From the NCBI GenBank assembly GCA_903839875.1, contig CAIMDZ010000102.1, forward strand, positions 44,426 to 108,425: 64,000 nucleotides of DNA. Direction: 5' to 3'. This DNA is from an uncultured Bacteroidota bacterium (GTDB lineage: Bacteria; Bacteroidota; Bacteroidia; Chitinophagales; Chitinophagaceae). The notes under the pieces are model-generated. The model saw only the letters and a list, made by a program, of their open reading frames with translations. It was not told the DNA's origin and made no database searches. Shown here one piece after another: positions 25,802 to 37,500 of the stretch. Numbering within the stretch: position 1 is the stretch's first letter; each line of letters starts with the position of its first letter. The position numbers were made by a program, and so were the translations under genes.

Positions 25802-26848
25802 TTGTTATCCATAAAAAAAAATATTCACTGGAAGGTCTGGATACTGATACTAATTGTATTGGCAATTCACCTTTACCTTTTACACAACGTTTTTTACTTT
25901 AACTGGACCATTTCCATCAATGAAAGTATCTGCAGCAGCGTCGTTCTTTGTTTATCAGTATGGAGTATTTTATTATTGATCAGAGTCTACCCTACTACCG
26001 CTGCCATTTATCCTTATGCACTGATCATTGCATTACTTGTAGCCGGCCTGTCAACTATGGCAGAATGGGAAACACTGAAATTATGGGTAGTAAAAGATAA
26101 TGCAGATTATAAGGTGTGGCTGTCGCGCACATTCCCTGTGCGGTTTCTTTTTATACTTATACTTAGTAACTGGGTAGCCACCAACAGCGCTTTAAGAAAG
26201 ATAATCAATTCCATAAACAGCCGGTTCCAGCAACAGACAGATGCTTCGGTCCTGCTTAAGGAAGCAGAATTGTTTAAACTGCGCCAGCAACTGCAGCCTC
26301 ATTTCCTGTACAACAGCCTGAACTCCATCAGTGCACTGATTATGATCTCCCCTGATAAAGCCCAGGAAATGATCGGAAAATTATCCGACTTTTTAAGGAG
26401 TTCCGTTCAAAGGGAATCTGAAGATACATTGCCGGTGAGTGAAGAACTTGCCTACATCAGGTCATACCTCGCCATAGAATCAGTACGTTTTGGCGACAGG
26501 CTACAGGTTCAAATTGAAAAATCGTGCAACGATGATGCAACCCTCCCACCCTTCCTTTTACAACCAATACTGGAGAATGCAATAAAGTTCGGATTGTACG
26601 GAAAGACAGGAATCGTGGCAATTGATATCAAAATTGAATCCAGCGGACAGATGCTTACCATAACCATTACCAATCCTTACGATGCCAATACACAGCCCCC
26701 TAAGGGCACCGGGTTCGGGCTGCAGGGCATACAACGCAGGCTTTACCTTATATATGCACGTACAGACCTTTTGGAAACAAAAAAAGATGAAGATAGTTTT
26801 TCGACCATACTAAAAATACCACAGCATGTACAAAGTAGTTCTGATTGA
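25802..26848 (+). CDS. LytS/YehU-type sensor histidine kinase
   Basis: A 348-residue kinase with four membrane helices in the first 130 residues (WILILIVLAIHLYLLHNVFYF, VVLCLSVWSILLLI, YALIIALLVAGL, FLFILILSNW), a short coiled linker, and a His_kinase domain: QLQPHFLYNSLNSISALI (phosphorylated His167), then LLQPILENAIKFGLYG (N box) and GTGFGLQGIQRRL (G box). There is no separate input domain, so the sensed signal probably enters via the membrane part or the LiaF-like partner. Only a TTG at 25802 can start it; TACTTTTG at 25786-25793 looks like its -7 box, so the mRNA may have almost no leader. Its end overlaps the regulator gene. Confidence 0.9.
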   Translation: MLSIKKNIHWKVWILILIVLAIHLYLLHNVFYFNWTISINESICSSVVLCLSVWSILLLIRVYPTTAAIYPYALIIALLVAGLSTMAEWETLKLWVVKDNADYKVWLSRTFPVRFLFILILSNWVATNSALRKIINSINSRFQQQTDASVLLKEAELFKLRQQLQPHFLYNSLNSISALIMISPDKAQEMIGKLSDFLRSSVQRESEDTLPVSEELAYIRSYLAIESVRFGDRLQVQIEKSCNDDATLPPFLLQPILENAIKFGLYGKTGIVAIDIKIESSGQMLTITITNPYDANTQPPKGTGFGLQGIQRRLYLIYARTDLLETKKDEDSFSTILKIPQHVQSSSD

Positions 26849-27563
26849 TGATGAACCGCTGGCAAGGCAACTTATACGGGCATTACTGGCTCCGTTCAAA
26901 CAAATCGAAATTGCTGCTGAATGCCGGGATGGATTTGAAGGCTTTAAAGCTATCCAGGAGTTTGCACCCGACCTCCTATTCCTCGATGTGCAAATGCCAA
27001 GGCTTAATGGTTTCGAGATGCTTGAATTAATGGATTCACCCCCTTCAGTTATTTTCACTACAGCATTTGATGAATATGCAATGAAAGCATTTGAAGCCCA
27101 TGCCGTTGATTATTTGCTGAAGCCCATAGTTAAAGACAGGTTTGAAAAGGCTGTTCAAAAATGGTTGTCACATGCCCCGCATAAAGATACCGCACCCGTA
27201 AATGCGCTGCTGGAGCATAATATTTATGAAGGATACCAGCACAGGATAGTGGTAAAAGATAATGGACTGATACGTATTATTCCGGCACAGGAAATCCATT
27301 ATATTGAAGCAAATGACGATTATATCAAAATAGTTACAAAAGAAGGAAGCTACCTGAAGAAAAGCACACTATCACATGTAGAACAAACACTTGATCCCCA
27401 GCAGTTTGTACGAGTGCACCGTTCCTACCTGGTACCTGTCACCCAGTTAATGCGCATAGAGCCCTACGAAAAAGAAAGCCACATTGCATTGCTGCATTGT
27501 GGCGCTAAAGTAATGGTAAGTAAGAGCGGAATGGCTAAATTAAAAGGCCTGCTAGGCTGGTAA
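26826..27563 (+). CDS. LytTR family response regulator
   Basis: A 245-residue regulator: receiver domain at 1-120 (VVLIDDEPLARQLI with Asp8 and Asp9; phospho-acceptor Asp54 in LFLDVQMPRLNGFEML; Lys in DYLLKPIVKDRF) and a LytTR DNA-binding domain at about 145-240 (IHYIEANDDYIKIVTKEGSYLKKSTLSHVEQTLDPQQFVRVHRSYLV). The ATG overlaps the last 23 bases of the kinase gene, so the pair is translationally coupled. Target genes are unknown; the LiaF-like gene in the same unit makes envelope stress a reasonable guess. Confidence 0.93.
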   Translation: MYKVVLIDDEPLARQLIRALLAPFKQIEIAAECRDGFEGFKAIQEFAPDLLFLDVQMPRLNGFEMLELMDSPPSVIFTTAFDEYAMKAFEAHAVDYLLKPIVKDRFEKAVQKWLSHAPHKDTAPVNALLEHNIYEGYQHRIVVKDNGLIRIIPAQEIHYIEANDDYIKIVTKEGSYLKKSTLSHVEQTLDPQQFVRVHRSYLVPVTQLMRIEPYEKESHIALLHCGAKVMVSKSGMAKLKGLLGW

Positions 27564-27578
27564 TGATCCGGAATTTCC

Positions 27579-27869
27579 TTACTCAATCTGGTCGCATGTC
27601 ATGGTCCAGTATTCAACTGACAAGGTATCATGCCTGTTGAAAAAAGTATCCATATAGGGAAAACTTTTAACCATAAAGTCAATATTAGCCTGATTTACAT
27701 TATCGTAGTTACCCGCAATCACTCTATAATGTGGATTAGACAATACAGGAATAGTGGAGACTAAGGAGTCATTCTTTACACAGTAATAATTCTTCTGGTC
27801 TGCCGTTGATTTTTTATAACAGGAAGCCAGTGAGATAAAGGCAAGCAGTAGGAGTATCGGTATTTTCAT
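27579..27869 (-). CDS. Small lipoprotein, first of a related pair
   Basis: A 96-residue lipoprotein: MKIPILLLLAFISLASC gives signal peptide and lipobox (LASC, Cys17). The mature part has YYCVKNDSLVSTIP at its start and ends MTCDQIE, with a spaced Cys pair. It resembles the neighbouring 98-residue lipoprotein in layout (YxC near the front, C.I(E/Q) at the end), so the two are probably paralogues. No known family. It is convergent with the LytTR regulator gene. Start ATG at 27869, twelve codons inside the longest frame. Confidence 0.6.
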   Translation of the reverse strand: MKIPILLLLAFISLASCYKKSTADQKNYYCVKNDSLVSTIPVLSNPHYRVIAGNYDNVNQANIDFMVKSFPYMDTFFNRHDTLSVEYWTMTCDQIE

Positions 27870-27920
27870 GTTTAATGGATAGTATTTTATTTTACAAACA
27901 AACAATATTTAAAGAACAAA

Positions 27921-28217
27921 TTATTGAATTTCACAAATAGATGAATGCTGGTCAAGGATAATGGTATCATTATGGGTGCCATGTTTAATGGTATCAAGCT
28001 GCTTGTGAGTGTCCATATATTGCTGAATCCAACCGTCAGACCTGTCGTATAACGTATCAACAGCTACGAGTGTTCTTGGCTGGTTATACTGAATAAAAAT
28101 TGGTGCATAAATCAGCTCATACCTTTGACATACATAGGTATGGGTTGCGTCCTTCTTTTTATTACAGGCAACAAAAGAAAATAAAATAACAAAAGAAAGA
28201 AGTAGTAATTTTTTCAT
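27921..28217 (-). CDS. Small lipoprotein, second of a related pair
   Basis: A 98-residue lipoprotein: MKKLLLLSFVILFSFVAC is the signal peptide and lipobox (FVAC, Cys18). The mature part starts NKKKDATHTYVCQRYELIYAP and ends SSICEIQ. Like its downstream neighbour it has a YxC motif near the front, a Cys a few residues from the C-terminus, and Asp/His-rich middle parts. The two genes are 51 bases apart on the same strand and may form one unit. Function unknown. Confidence 0.6.
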   Translation of the reverse strand: MKKLLLLSFVILFSFVACNKKKDATHTYVCQRYELIYAPIFIQYNQPRTLVAVDTLYDRSDGWIQQYMDTHKQLDTIKHGTHNDTIILDQHSSICEIQ

Positions 28218-28362
28218 AGAAATTGCTTTTTAGGATCCAGTAGTTTGTAATTAAATTATTTATACTATATAATTCATTAATAATACAAAAATACAGAAGG
28301 TATTTGTTTAATAGGATTGTATAGGAGTAAATATTAAAGGGAATATAGTCTATAAAAAATAT

Positions 28363-28380
28363 TTTTACCACCTGGTAAAA
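28363..28380. repeat. Inverted repeat TTTTACCA-CC-TGGTAAAA
   Basis: A perfect 8-bp stem with a 2-base centre, in the 338-bp gene-free stretch 28218-28555 between the lipoprotein gene and the end of the giant gene. It could be an operator. The rest of this stretch is AT-rich plus the hairpin at 28511-28544. Confidence 0.4.
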
Positions 28381-28510
28381 TATTCATTAAGGTTGCTTTT
28401 AGCAAATGTAAGACTTTTTTCTTTTTATTGACACCATTAACAAAAAAGGTTTACTTTAATTTATCGTATCAGGGAAAAGAAATAACCTGAATATTTGTAC
28501 TGTTTATTAT

Positions 28511-28544
28511 AATGAGAAGGATACTATTCAGTATCCTTCTCATT
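28511..28544 (-). terminator. Long hairpin after the giant gene
   Basis: AATGAGAAGGATACT (28511-28525) and its exact complement (28530-28544) form a 15-bp stem with a four-base loop, starting 12 bases after the stop of the giant gene. No T-run follows, so it may stop the polymerase poorly but would protect the 14-kb mRNA from 3' decay. Confidence 0.6.
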
Positions 28545-28555
28545 CTTTAGTATCA

Positions 28556-31500
28556 TTATTGTTCAATTACCATATGGAAAACCTTATTCCCTGCGCCAAC
28601 ATGCATATTCAATATATACATACCATTTGCGAGGTTATTCAGTTGAATATGTTCATCAATTTCGCCATTGCGGGCAATAACTGACTCCTTAAATACAACC
28701 TGCCCAAGCATATCCGTAACTTCAATGTTCACATCCTGATTACCCACAGCGCCTGTGGTTCCTTTCAGGTTGAATATTCCATTGTTCGGGTTAGGGATAA
28801 GCTTAACATCTCCAACTGTGAATGTAACAGGTTTCACACTGACATTTGACAAGTTATACGAACCAAATCCGGGGAAAGCACCACATGGATTGTGCCTCAG
28901 AACCACACAGGATACCTCGGAACCGGCAGGGATAGAACCCGGTGCAAGTATCAGGTAACTTGTTGTGATCATTGTTTGCAAAGTTCCATTTACATACCAC
29001 TGGTAGGTATAATTATAAATATGGGTTAAATCATTGGTAACCAACACCTGGTAAGAGTCTACTGTAGCAGTCTGGTAATAGTCAATTTCTACAACAGGCG
29101 TATCAGGATGGTCTACATAGAAATGAATGTTATTACTTAATACGCTGGTGTCAAGTTTACAATTATAATTGCTTGTCATAGTTACAAATACTACATCATT
29201 ATTTACGGGTGTAAAGCCTAAAGTTGTTCCCGATCCAACATGCATACTGTTCAGATACCAGTTATAGGCCGGAGCGGTACCACCATATACAGAGGAAAGC
29301 GTAAGTGTAACCGGAGTAGCGCCACACAATGAATCACCTAATGCAGATGAGATTGTAACCACGGGCAATACGTTCACATTAACCGTCATTGTTACTGCAT
29401 CATTTGCAGTTGCGGGTGCAGCACAGGTTGCATTGCTTGTCAATATGACACTAACAACATCTCCATTTGCAGGAGTATATGTGTAAGCACCTGAAGCAGA
29501 AACCACCGAACCTGAGTTCACATACCACTGATAAGTTGGAGATGAACCACCATTGGTAACCAATGCGGTGAATGTAACAGATATACCATCACAAACCGTA
29601 TCCCCTGCTCCGGTATTAATAGTAACCAAAGGAGTAACTGAAGGAATAATGGTTACCAATGTACTTCCGGCCATAGGGCTGCTGCAACTTGTAACGTTGT
29701 TTACAGCTACTACTGTGTAAGTGCCGCCAAGGGTCTGGAGGCCAAAGCTGATAGCTGAACCAGTACCTGCAACCGGAATGCCCATAGCAGTTGTCCCTTC
29801 ATACAATTGGTAAAGTATACCCATATCAGAAGCACTTAGCCCAACTGTGATACCGGATGTACCTGAGCAGTAATTGCCGCCGCCGGTTACTGTATAAGTA
29901 ACAGGTAATGGATTAATTACAATTGTAACAGACCCGGTCATGGTATCGTTGCAACCTGTAACTATATTGGTAGCAGAAACCCTATAAGTACCTGCGCTGG
30001 TTTGAGGTCCAAAGTCTACTGCAGCCCCTGTACCCGGAACAGCGCTGCCAACAGGTGTGACGCCAAGCAGCAAACGATAACTGATACCCACTGCAGAACC
30101 GCTAAGTCCTACATGCATACCTGAACCACCAACACAATAGCTGCCTCCACCTAATACATTGAACAAACCTGGAAGTGCATTAACAGCAACTGTAGCAGCC
30201 CCTGTCATGTTGTTGGTACAACCTGTAGCAATGTTCGTAGCAATAACAGTATACACACCAGCAGTTACCTCTGAACCAAAGCTGATGGCCGAACCGGTAC
30301 CAATATGTGGCGTTCCGGTTAGAATACCATCTGCATACAACTGGTAGCTGATACCTGACTCAGACCCAGTCATTGAAACAACCATCCCTGTTCCACCTGC
30401 GCAATAGCTGCCACCACCAACTACTGAATAAACAATTGGTAACGGATTGACACTGATAGAAATACCACCAATCATGTTGCTGGTACAACCGGTGAATGCA
30501 TCAGTAGCTACAACAGTATAAACACCTGAAGTTGGCAGTGCACCGAAATCAATCAATGAACCTGTACCTGGCACCGGACCACCTGAAGCCACACCACTAC
30601 GGAATAACTGGTAGTGGATACCAGCATCAGAACCGCTCAATGTGACATGAGGAACTGTGCCACCGGCACAATAACTGCCACCACCTGCCAGGGTATAAAC
30701 AACTGGTAATGGGTTTATCGCTACTATAGCCGTACCTGTCATGTTAACTGTGCAACCGGTAGTTGCGTTTGTAGCCATAGCAGTATAAGTACCTGCAAAT
30801 GACTGAACACCAAGATCGAGGGTGAAACCTGTACCCGCAACCGGAGCGCCAACTGCGATACCTGACCTGTAAAGCTGGTAATTGATACCTGATGCAGAAC
30901 CGCCTAATGTAATATGAACGCCTGTACCACCGGCGCAATAGCTGCCACCGCCTGTTACTGAGAATACAGCAGGTAGCGTATTAATGGAAATAACCGCGCT
31001 TGAAATCATATTGCTTGTGCAACCTGAAGTAGCATTAACACCTGCAATTGTATAAGTGCCGGTTGCGGTTTGCAATCCAAAATCGAGTGTAGAATCATTA
31101 CCTGCCATTGTAGTTACAAGCGATAATCCATTATATAACCTGTAATTGATTCCCAGGTCGGATCCGTTTAAACCAATGTGTGCGCCAACCCCACCAGGGC
31201 AATAGTTACCACCACCGGTAACCGTATACATAACAGGCATTGGGTTGATAGTAATGGTTGCGCTGCCGCTCATATTACTTGTGCACAATGACCCACCAGC
31301 AATGGCAATAACTGTATAATTACCGGCAACAGAGATCACACCAAAATCAAGTGAGGAACCAGTACCTGCAACAGGTGTACCAAACGCGGTACCACCATTG
31401 AATAATTGATAGTATGTTCCAAAAGCAGAACCACTCAATCCGATATGGAATCCGGTTCCTCCGGCACAATAACTACCACCACCGGTAACATTAAATACTA

Positions 31501-34500
31501 CAGGTAAAGGATTAATTATTATAGTAACGCTGCCACCCATATTATTCATACATGCAGTAACTGCATCTGAAGCTGCAATTGTATATATACCGGTAGCTGT
31601 AAATATTCCAAAATCAAGAGGAAGTCCTGTACCCGCCATCGGGCTGCCGACCATTGAAGTGCCTCTCCATAACTGGTAATTGATACCAATATCCGAGCCA
31701 CTGAGGCCAACATGCTGGCCTGAACCACCGGCACAATAAGCACCTCCGCCCGTTACCATGTAGGCAGTCGGGAGCGGGTTAATGGTAATCGTAGCGCTTC
31801 CTGTCATTCCATTAGCGCAACCGGTTAAGGATGTAATACCTGTAACAGTATAAACCCCGGCAGCGGTATGGTAACCAAAATCAAGCAACGAGCCAGTTCC
31901 TGCAACCGGACTACCAACGACAATACCATCTTTGTACAACTGGTAATTATCTCCGGAAACAGAACCGCTCAATCCTAAACTCAGACCAGTGCCACCCGTG
32001 CAATAGCCTCCACCACCTGTAACCGTAAAGGCAGCAGGTAATGGGTTGATAATAACAGTAACACTACCTGTCATACTGTTGATACATCCGGTAGTAAGAT
32101 CAGTAGCTGTCACAGTGTAAGTTCCTGCAACCGTTTGTAAACCAAAATCAATAGCAGAACCTGTTCCAGTAACCGGAGTCCCCATAATAGATGTTCCGTA
32201 ATATAACTGGTAGCTTACACCGGGTGCAGAATTATATAAACCGATATGAACACCAGTACCTCCTGCACAATATGCCCCCCCACCTGTTACTGTATAGGCA
32301 ACAGGTAATGGGTTAATAATTACAGTAACGCTACCGGTCATAGCGCTGGTGCAGCCGGTTGTATCATTAGTTGCAACGACTGTGTATGTTCCTGCGGCAG
32401 TCTGGAGTCCAAAGGGTAATCCTGAACCTGATCCGGGAACAGGAAGTCCAACCGGAGAACCACCATTAAATAATTGATAACTGATACCGGGGACAGATCC
32501 TGTAAGTCCAACCGGAACTCCAATGCCTCCAATACAATAATTTCCACCTCCTGTAACTGTATAAGGAACCGGCAATGGGTTTATGGAAACTGCAACTGAG
32601 CCACCCATGATCAATGTACAACTTGTAGTGGCATTTGTTGCCATGACTGTATAAGTACCTACAGATGTCTGAAGACCGAAGCTAAGAGCCCCACCTGTAC
32701 CTGCAACCGGTGCTCCAACAGGAGACCCGCCTAACAGCAGTTGGTAATTAATACCGGTACTAGAATTATTGAGACCAACGGGAACACCTGTACCACCGGC
32801 ACAATAAGCGCCGCCACCGGTTACTGTATATACAGTTGGTAACGGATTAATTGAAATAATTGCACTTCCGGTCATTGTATTGATACAACCGGTGATGGGA
32901 TCAGTTGCTTTTACAATATAAGTTCCAGCAGCAGTTCTTAAACCGAAGTTAAGCGCAACGCCGGTTCCGATCAACGGTACACCTGACGATGTAACGCCAT
33001 TATAAAGCTGGTAGCTGGTACCCAAAACAGAACCGTTAAGCCCTATTACAACACCTGTACCACCTGCGCAATAACTTCCACCTCCTGTTACATTAAATAC
33101 TGTAGGCAACGGGCTGATTGAAATTGTAGCCGATCCCGACATAGATGTTGTACATCCGGAAACCGGGTTAGTAGCAATAATGGTATAAGTAGCCGGTGCA
33201 GTGAGAGGCCCGAATGTAAGAGCAGAGCCTGTACCCGCAACTAAAGGACCTACAGTAGTTGTACCATTAAATAATTGATAATTGATACCACCTGCAGAAC
33301 CACTAAGTGTTATGGTAACACCTGTGCCACCTGCACAATAACTTCCGCCGCCCGATACATTAAATAATACCGGCAAAGGACTGATCGTAACAGTTGCACT
33401 ACCTGCCATACCATTGGCACAAAGTGTAGTGGCATTAGTTGCAGTGACCGTATAGTTACCTGCTACGGTCATAAATCCGAAATCAAGCGCTGAACCGGTA
33501 CCTGCCAATGGTAATCCAAAGGGTGAACCACCAACATATAATTGGTAATTAATACCCAAATCAGAATTAGCTAATCCTACATGAACACCGGAAAGGCCGG
33601 CACAATAAGCGCCACCACCTGTTACAGCATATGCGGTTGGTAACGGATTGATTGTTACCAGTGCGCTGCCAATCATATTATTCTGACAGAATGGAGAAAC
33701 AGTACTAACGGCGATTACAGTATATGTGCCGCCTGTTGTTGTTACTGCTGAAAGTATTCCACCTGTACCGGGGATCGTTGCAACAAGCGAACCACCCAGG
33801 TAAACATTATAATTTACACCAGGTTGCGAACCACTAAGGAAAATTGTAACACCAGTACCTAAGGCGCAAAATCCGCCACCGCCGTAAACTGTGAATGCAG
33901 TAGGTAATGGAGTAATTGTAACAACAGGGCTGCCTGTCATGTTGCTGGTGCAACCAGTTGTGCTGTTGGTAGCTATTGCTGTATAGGTTCCAGCGGCGGT
34001 TTGCAAGCCGAAGTTGATACCTAACCCTGTACCAGCAACAGGAGCGCCTACCGGTGCACCGCCGAGATACAACTGATATGTTGTGCCAGGCTGAGAACCG
34101 CTAAGACTAAGCAGAACACCTGTTCCTCCGGCACAATAGGTACCGGCAGCAGATGAAAGTGTGAATATATTTGGAACCGGGTTAGTGGAAATAACAACAC
34201 TGCCAGTCATAATACTCTGACAACCGGTTGTTGTATTTGTTGCCTGAATTGTGTATACACCTAGTGCAGTCTGCAATCCAAAGCTGATAGAAGCGCCCGT
34301 ACCTGCAATAGTTGTAACCGGAGACGCTCCGAGTAATAGTGTATAATTAATACCAATATTGGAACTGCTCAACCCCACTGTAACACCTGTGCCACCAACA
34401 CAGTATCCGCCACCACCTGTTATTGTATATGCTGTAGGTAATGGATTAATCGAGATTGAAGCAATACCTGTCATCATATTAGTACAACCAGTCAATGTAT

Positions 34501-37500
34501 CTGTGGCAAGCACCGTATATGCACCGGCACCTGTCCTCAAACCAAATGAAATTGCACTACCCGTACCAATAACAGGACTGCCAGAAACAACTCCACCAAT
34601 TAACAGCTGGTAACGTTTGCCGCTTGAAGAAGGGTTTAAACCAATGGCAACACCAGCACTTCCGGCACAATAAGGACCGCCTCCTGTAAGTGAGAATGCA
34701 GTAGGTAATGCATTAATAGTTACCAATGCGCTTCCTGACATGATTACAATACATCCTGTAGTATTATTAGTTGCCACTACCGTATAGGTTCCTGCGGTAG
34801 TCTGTAATCCAAAACTAAGTGCAGAACCTGTACCGGATACTGGGCTGCCAACTGCTGTACCGTTAAATAACTGGTAACTAAATCCAATATCTGAACTGCT
34901 AAGCCCCACAGTTACACCTGTGCCACCTGCACAATAAGCGCCACCACCTGTAACAGTGTATGAATTTGGCAACGGATTAACTGTGCCAATAACTGTAACA
35001 AAACAACCTGTTGCAGTTAAAGTGTAGCTTAAAACAGGATTACCGGCAGTTACGCCTGTTATAACACCCGTTGATGAGCCAATGGTTGCAAGTCCGATAT
35101 TACTGCTGCTCCATGTACCACCTGTGGTAGCGTCGAAGATCGTTACTGTTGAGTTTACACATACAACCGGTAAACCTGTTATAGATGCCGGCAATGGATT
35201 TACTGTAATTGCCATTGCTGAGGTGCAACCTGCGGGTAATGTATATATAATATTCACGTTGCCTGCGGCTACACCGGTTACAATACCGGAAACAGAACCA
35301 ACAGTGGCAAATGCAGTATTACTACTGCTCCATAAACCACCTGTAGTTGCATCAGTCATGGTAATGTTTGCAAGAACACAGACTGCACCTGGTCCCGAAA
35401 CAGCCGCAGGTTGCGGATTAACTGTCATTGGGAATGCAGAGAAACATCCACCCGGCATTGTATAAGTTATAGTTGTAGTTCCGGGTGCAATGGCATTTAC
35501 AATACCGCCTGCTGAAATAGTACCGGCAGCAGTGTTACTACTTGCCCAGGTGCCACCAGCAGTAGCATCGCTAAGTGCGGTGGTGAACCCTGTACAAACG
35601 GTGGATGCACCTGTTATTGCTGCTGGCTGAAGGTTTACGGTCATTTGTAAAGTTGCCGTACAACCTGCCGGTAAAGTATAAGTCATGACCACAATTCCTG
35701 GCACAACCGGTGTTACCAGACCGGAAGAAGAACCAATGGTTGCAATAGTAAGATTACTGCAGCTCCAGAGACCACCACCGGTAGCATCTGTCAATGTTGT
35801 TGTTGACCCTGTACATATAGTATTGCTGCCTACTATAGATGCAGGAGTAGGATTAACTGTTACCGGAGTTGTAGCGGTACAACCGGTAGGCAAAGTATAA
35901 ATAATATTAGGTGTACCTGCCCCTGTACCGGTAACAACTCCGGTTCCGGTACCAACGGTAGCCATAGCAGGATTGCTGGTACTCCATGAACCACCTGCAG
36001 ATGCATCAGCCAATGTAGTCGTAAAGCCTACACATACAGTAGTTGTGCCTGTAATAGACGCGGGCAATGGATTTACTGTCATTGGGAAAATCACGATGCA
36101 ACCTGTCGGCATTGTATAGGTAATCGTCGTATTACCGGCCGAGACCCCGGTAACAACACCGGTTGCTGAAATGGACCCGTTTGCAGGACTGCTGCTGCTC
36201 CATGTGCCGCCTGTACTTGCATCTGATAATACAGTGGTCAACCCTAAGCATACCTGGTTAGAACCGGTAATAGCCGCAGGGTTTGGATTAACTGTCATTG
36301 GGAAAGTCCGGTTACAGTTTCCTGCTGCCAATGTATAAGTTATTACAGGTGTTCCGGAACTAATTCCTCCAACAATTCCTGTTCCTGCCCCTACCGTTCC
36401 AACTGCTGTGTTACTGCTGCTCCAGGTACCACCTGCAGTAACGTCACTCAGTGTGGTTGTTAAACCAATACAAACAGTGGATACACCAACAATTGCTGCG
36501 GGTGTTGGATTAACAGTGAATGAGGTTGTAACAAAACAACCTGTACCTAAAGTATAACTGATAAGCGGGTTACCTGCAGTAATACCGGCAACAACACCTG
36601 TAACTGAGACTGAACCGTTTGCCGGGTTGCTGCTGCTCCAGGTACCACCTGTCGTGGCGTCAGTTAATGTTGTTGTTGATCCTTCGCAGGCATTAAATGT
36701 ACCTGCTATTGCTGCAGGCAGCGGATTAACTGTAACTATAATAGTGGCAGAACAACCTGCTATAGTATAACTGATTACAGGGTTTCCGGCGGCAATACCA
36801 CCAACCACTCCTGTTCCGGCGCCTACTGTGCCCTGGGCTGAATTATTACTGGTCCATGCCCCACCGCTGGTGGCGTTGAAAAGTGTAGTTGTTGAACCAA
36901 CACAAACTATTGCAGTTCCGGTAATTGCCGGAGGAGTATTATTCACTGTGACTCCTGTTGTAGCAATACAACCTGTAGCTAAAGCATATGTGATTGTCAC
37001 ATTACCTGCAGCAATGCCACCAACTATGCCGGTAGTAGCTCCCACTGTCCCTACGCCAGGATTACTGCTGCTCCATGTGCCGCTACCTGTCGGATCAATA
37101 AGTGTGATCGTAGAACCTGTACACACTACCCCGCCTCCTGCAATTGCTGACGGAAGAGGATTAACGGTCACGGTTGCAGAAGTTGAGCAGCCTGTTGCAG
37201 TTAATGTATAATTAATAAGTGTTGTACCTGCTGTAATACCTGCGACAACACCCGTTGTTGAACCAACGGTTCCAACCGCGGTGTTTACACTGGTCCATGT
37301 GCCACCGGCAGTTGATGATGCCAGAGTCGTTGTCTGACCGATACAAACACCAAGCGAACCGGTTATCGCATTTGGTAACGGGTTAATAATAATTGTCACA
37401 CTGCCTGTCATGGTGTTAACACAGCCTGTAGTTGTGTTTGTAGCTACAACAATATAGGTTCCGGCTGCAGTACGCAGACCAAAACTGATAACACCACCTG

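Noticed and set aside
28162..28371. 69-codon minus-strand frame upstream of the small lipoproteins
   Set aside because: AT-driven hydrophobic frame overlapping the lipoprotein start in another frame; no support as a gene.
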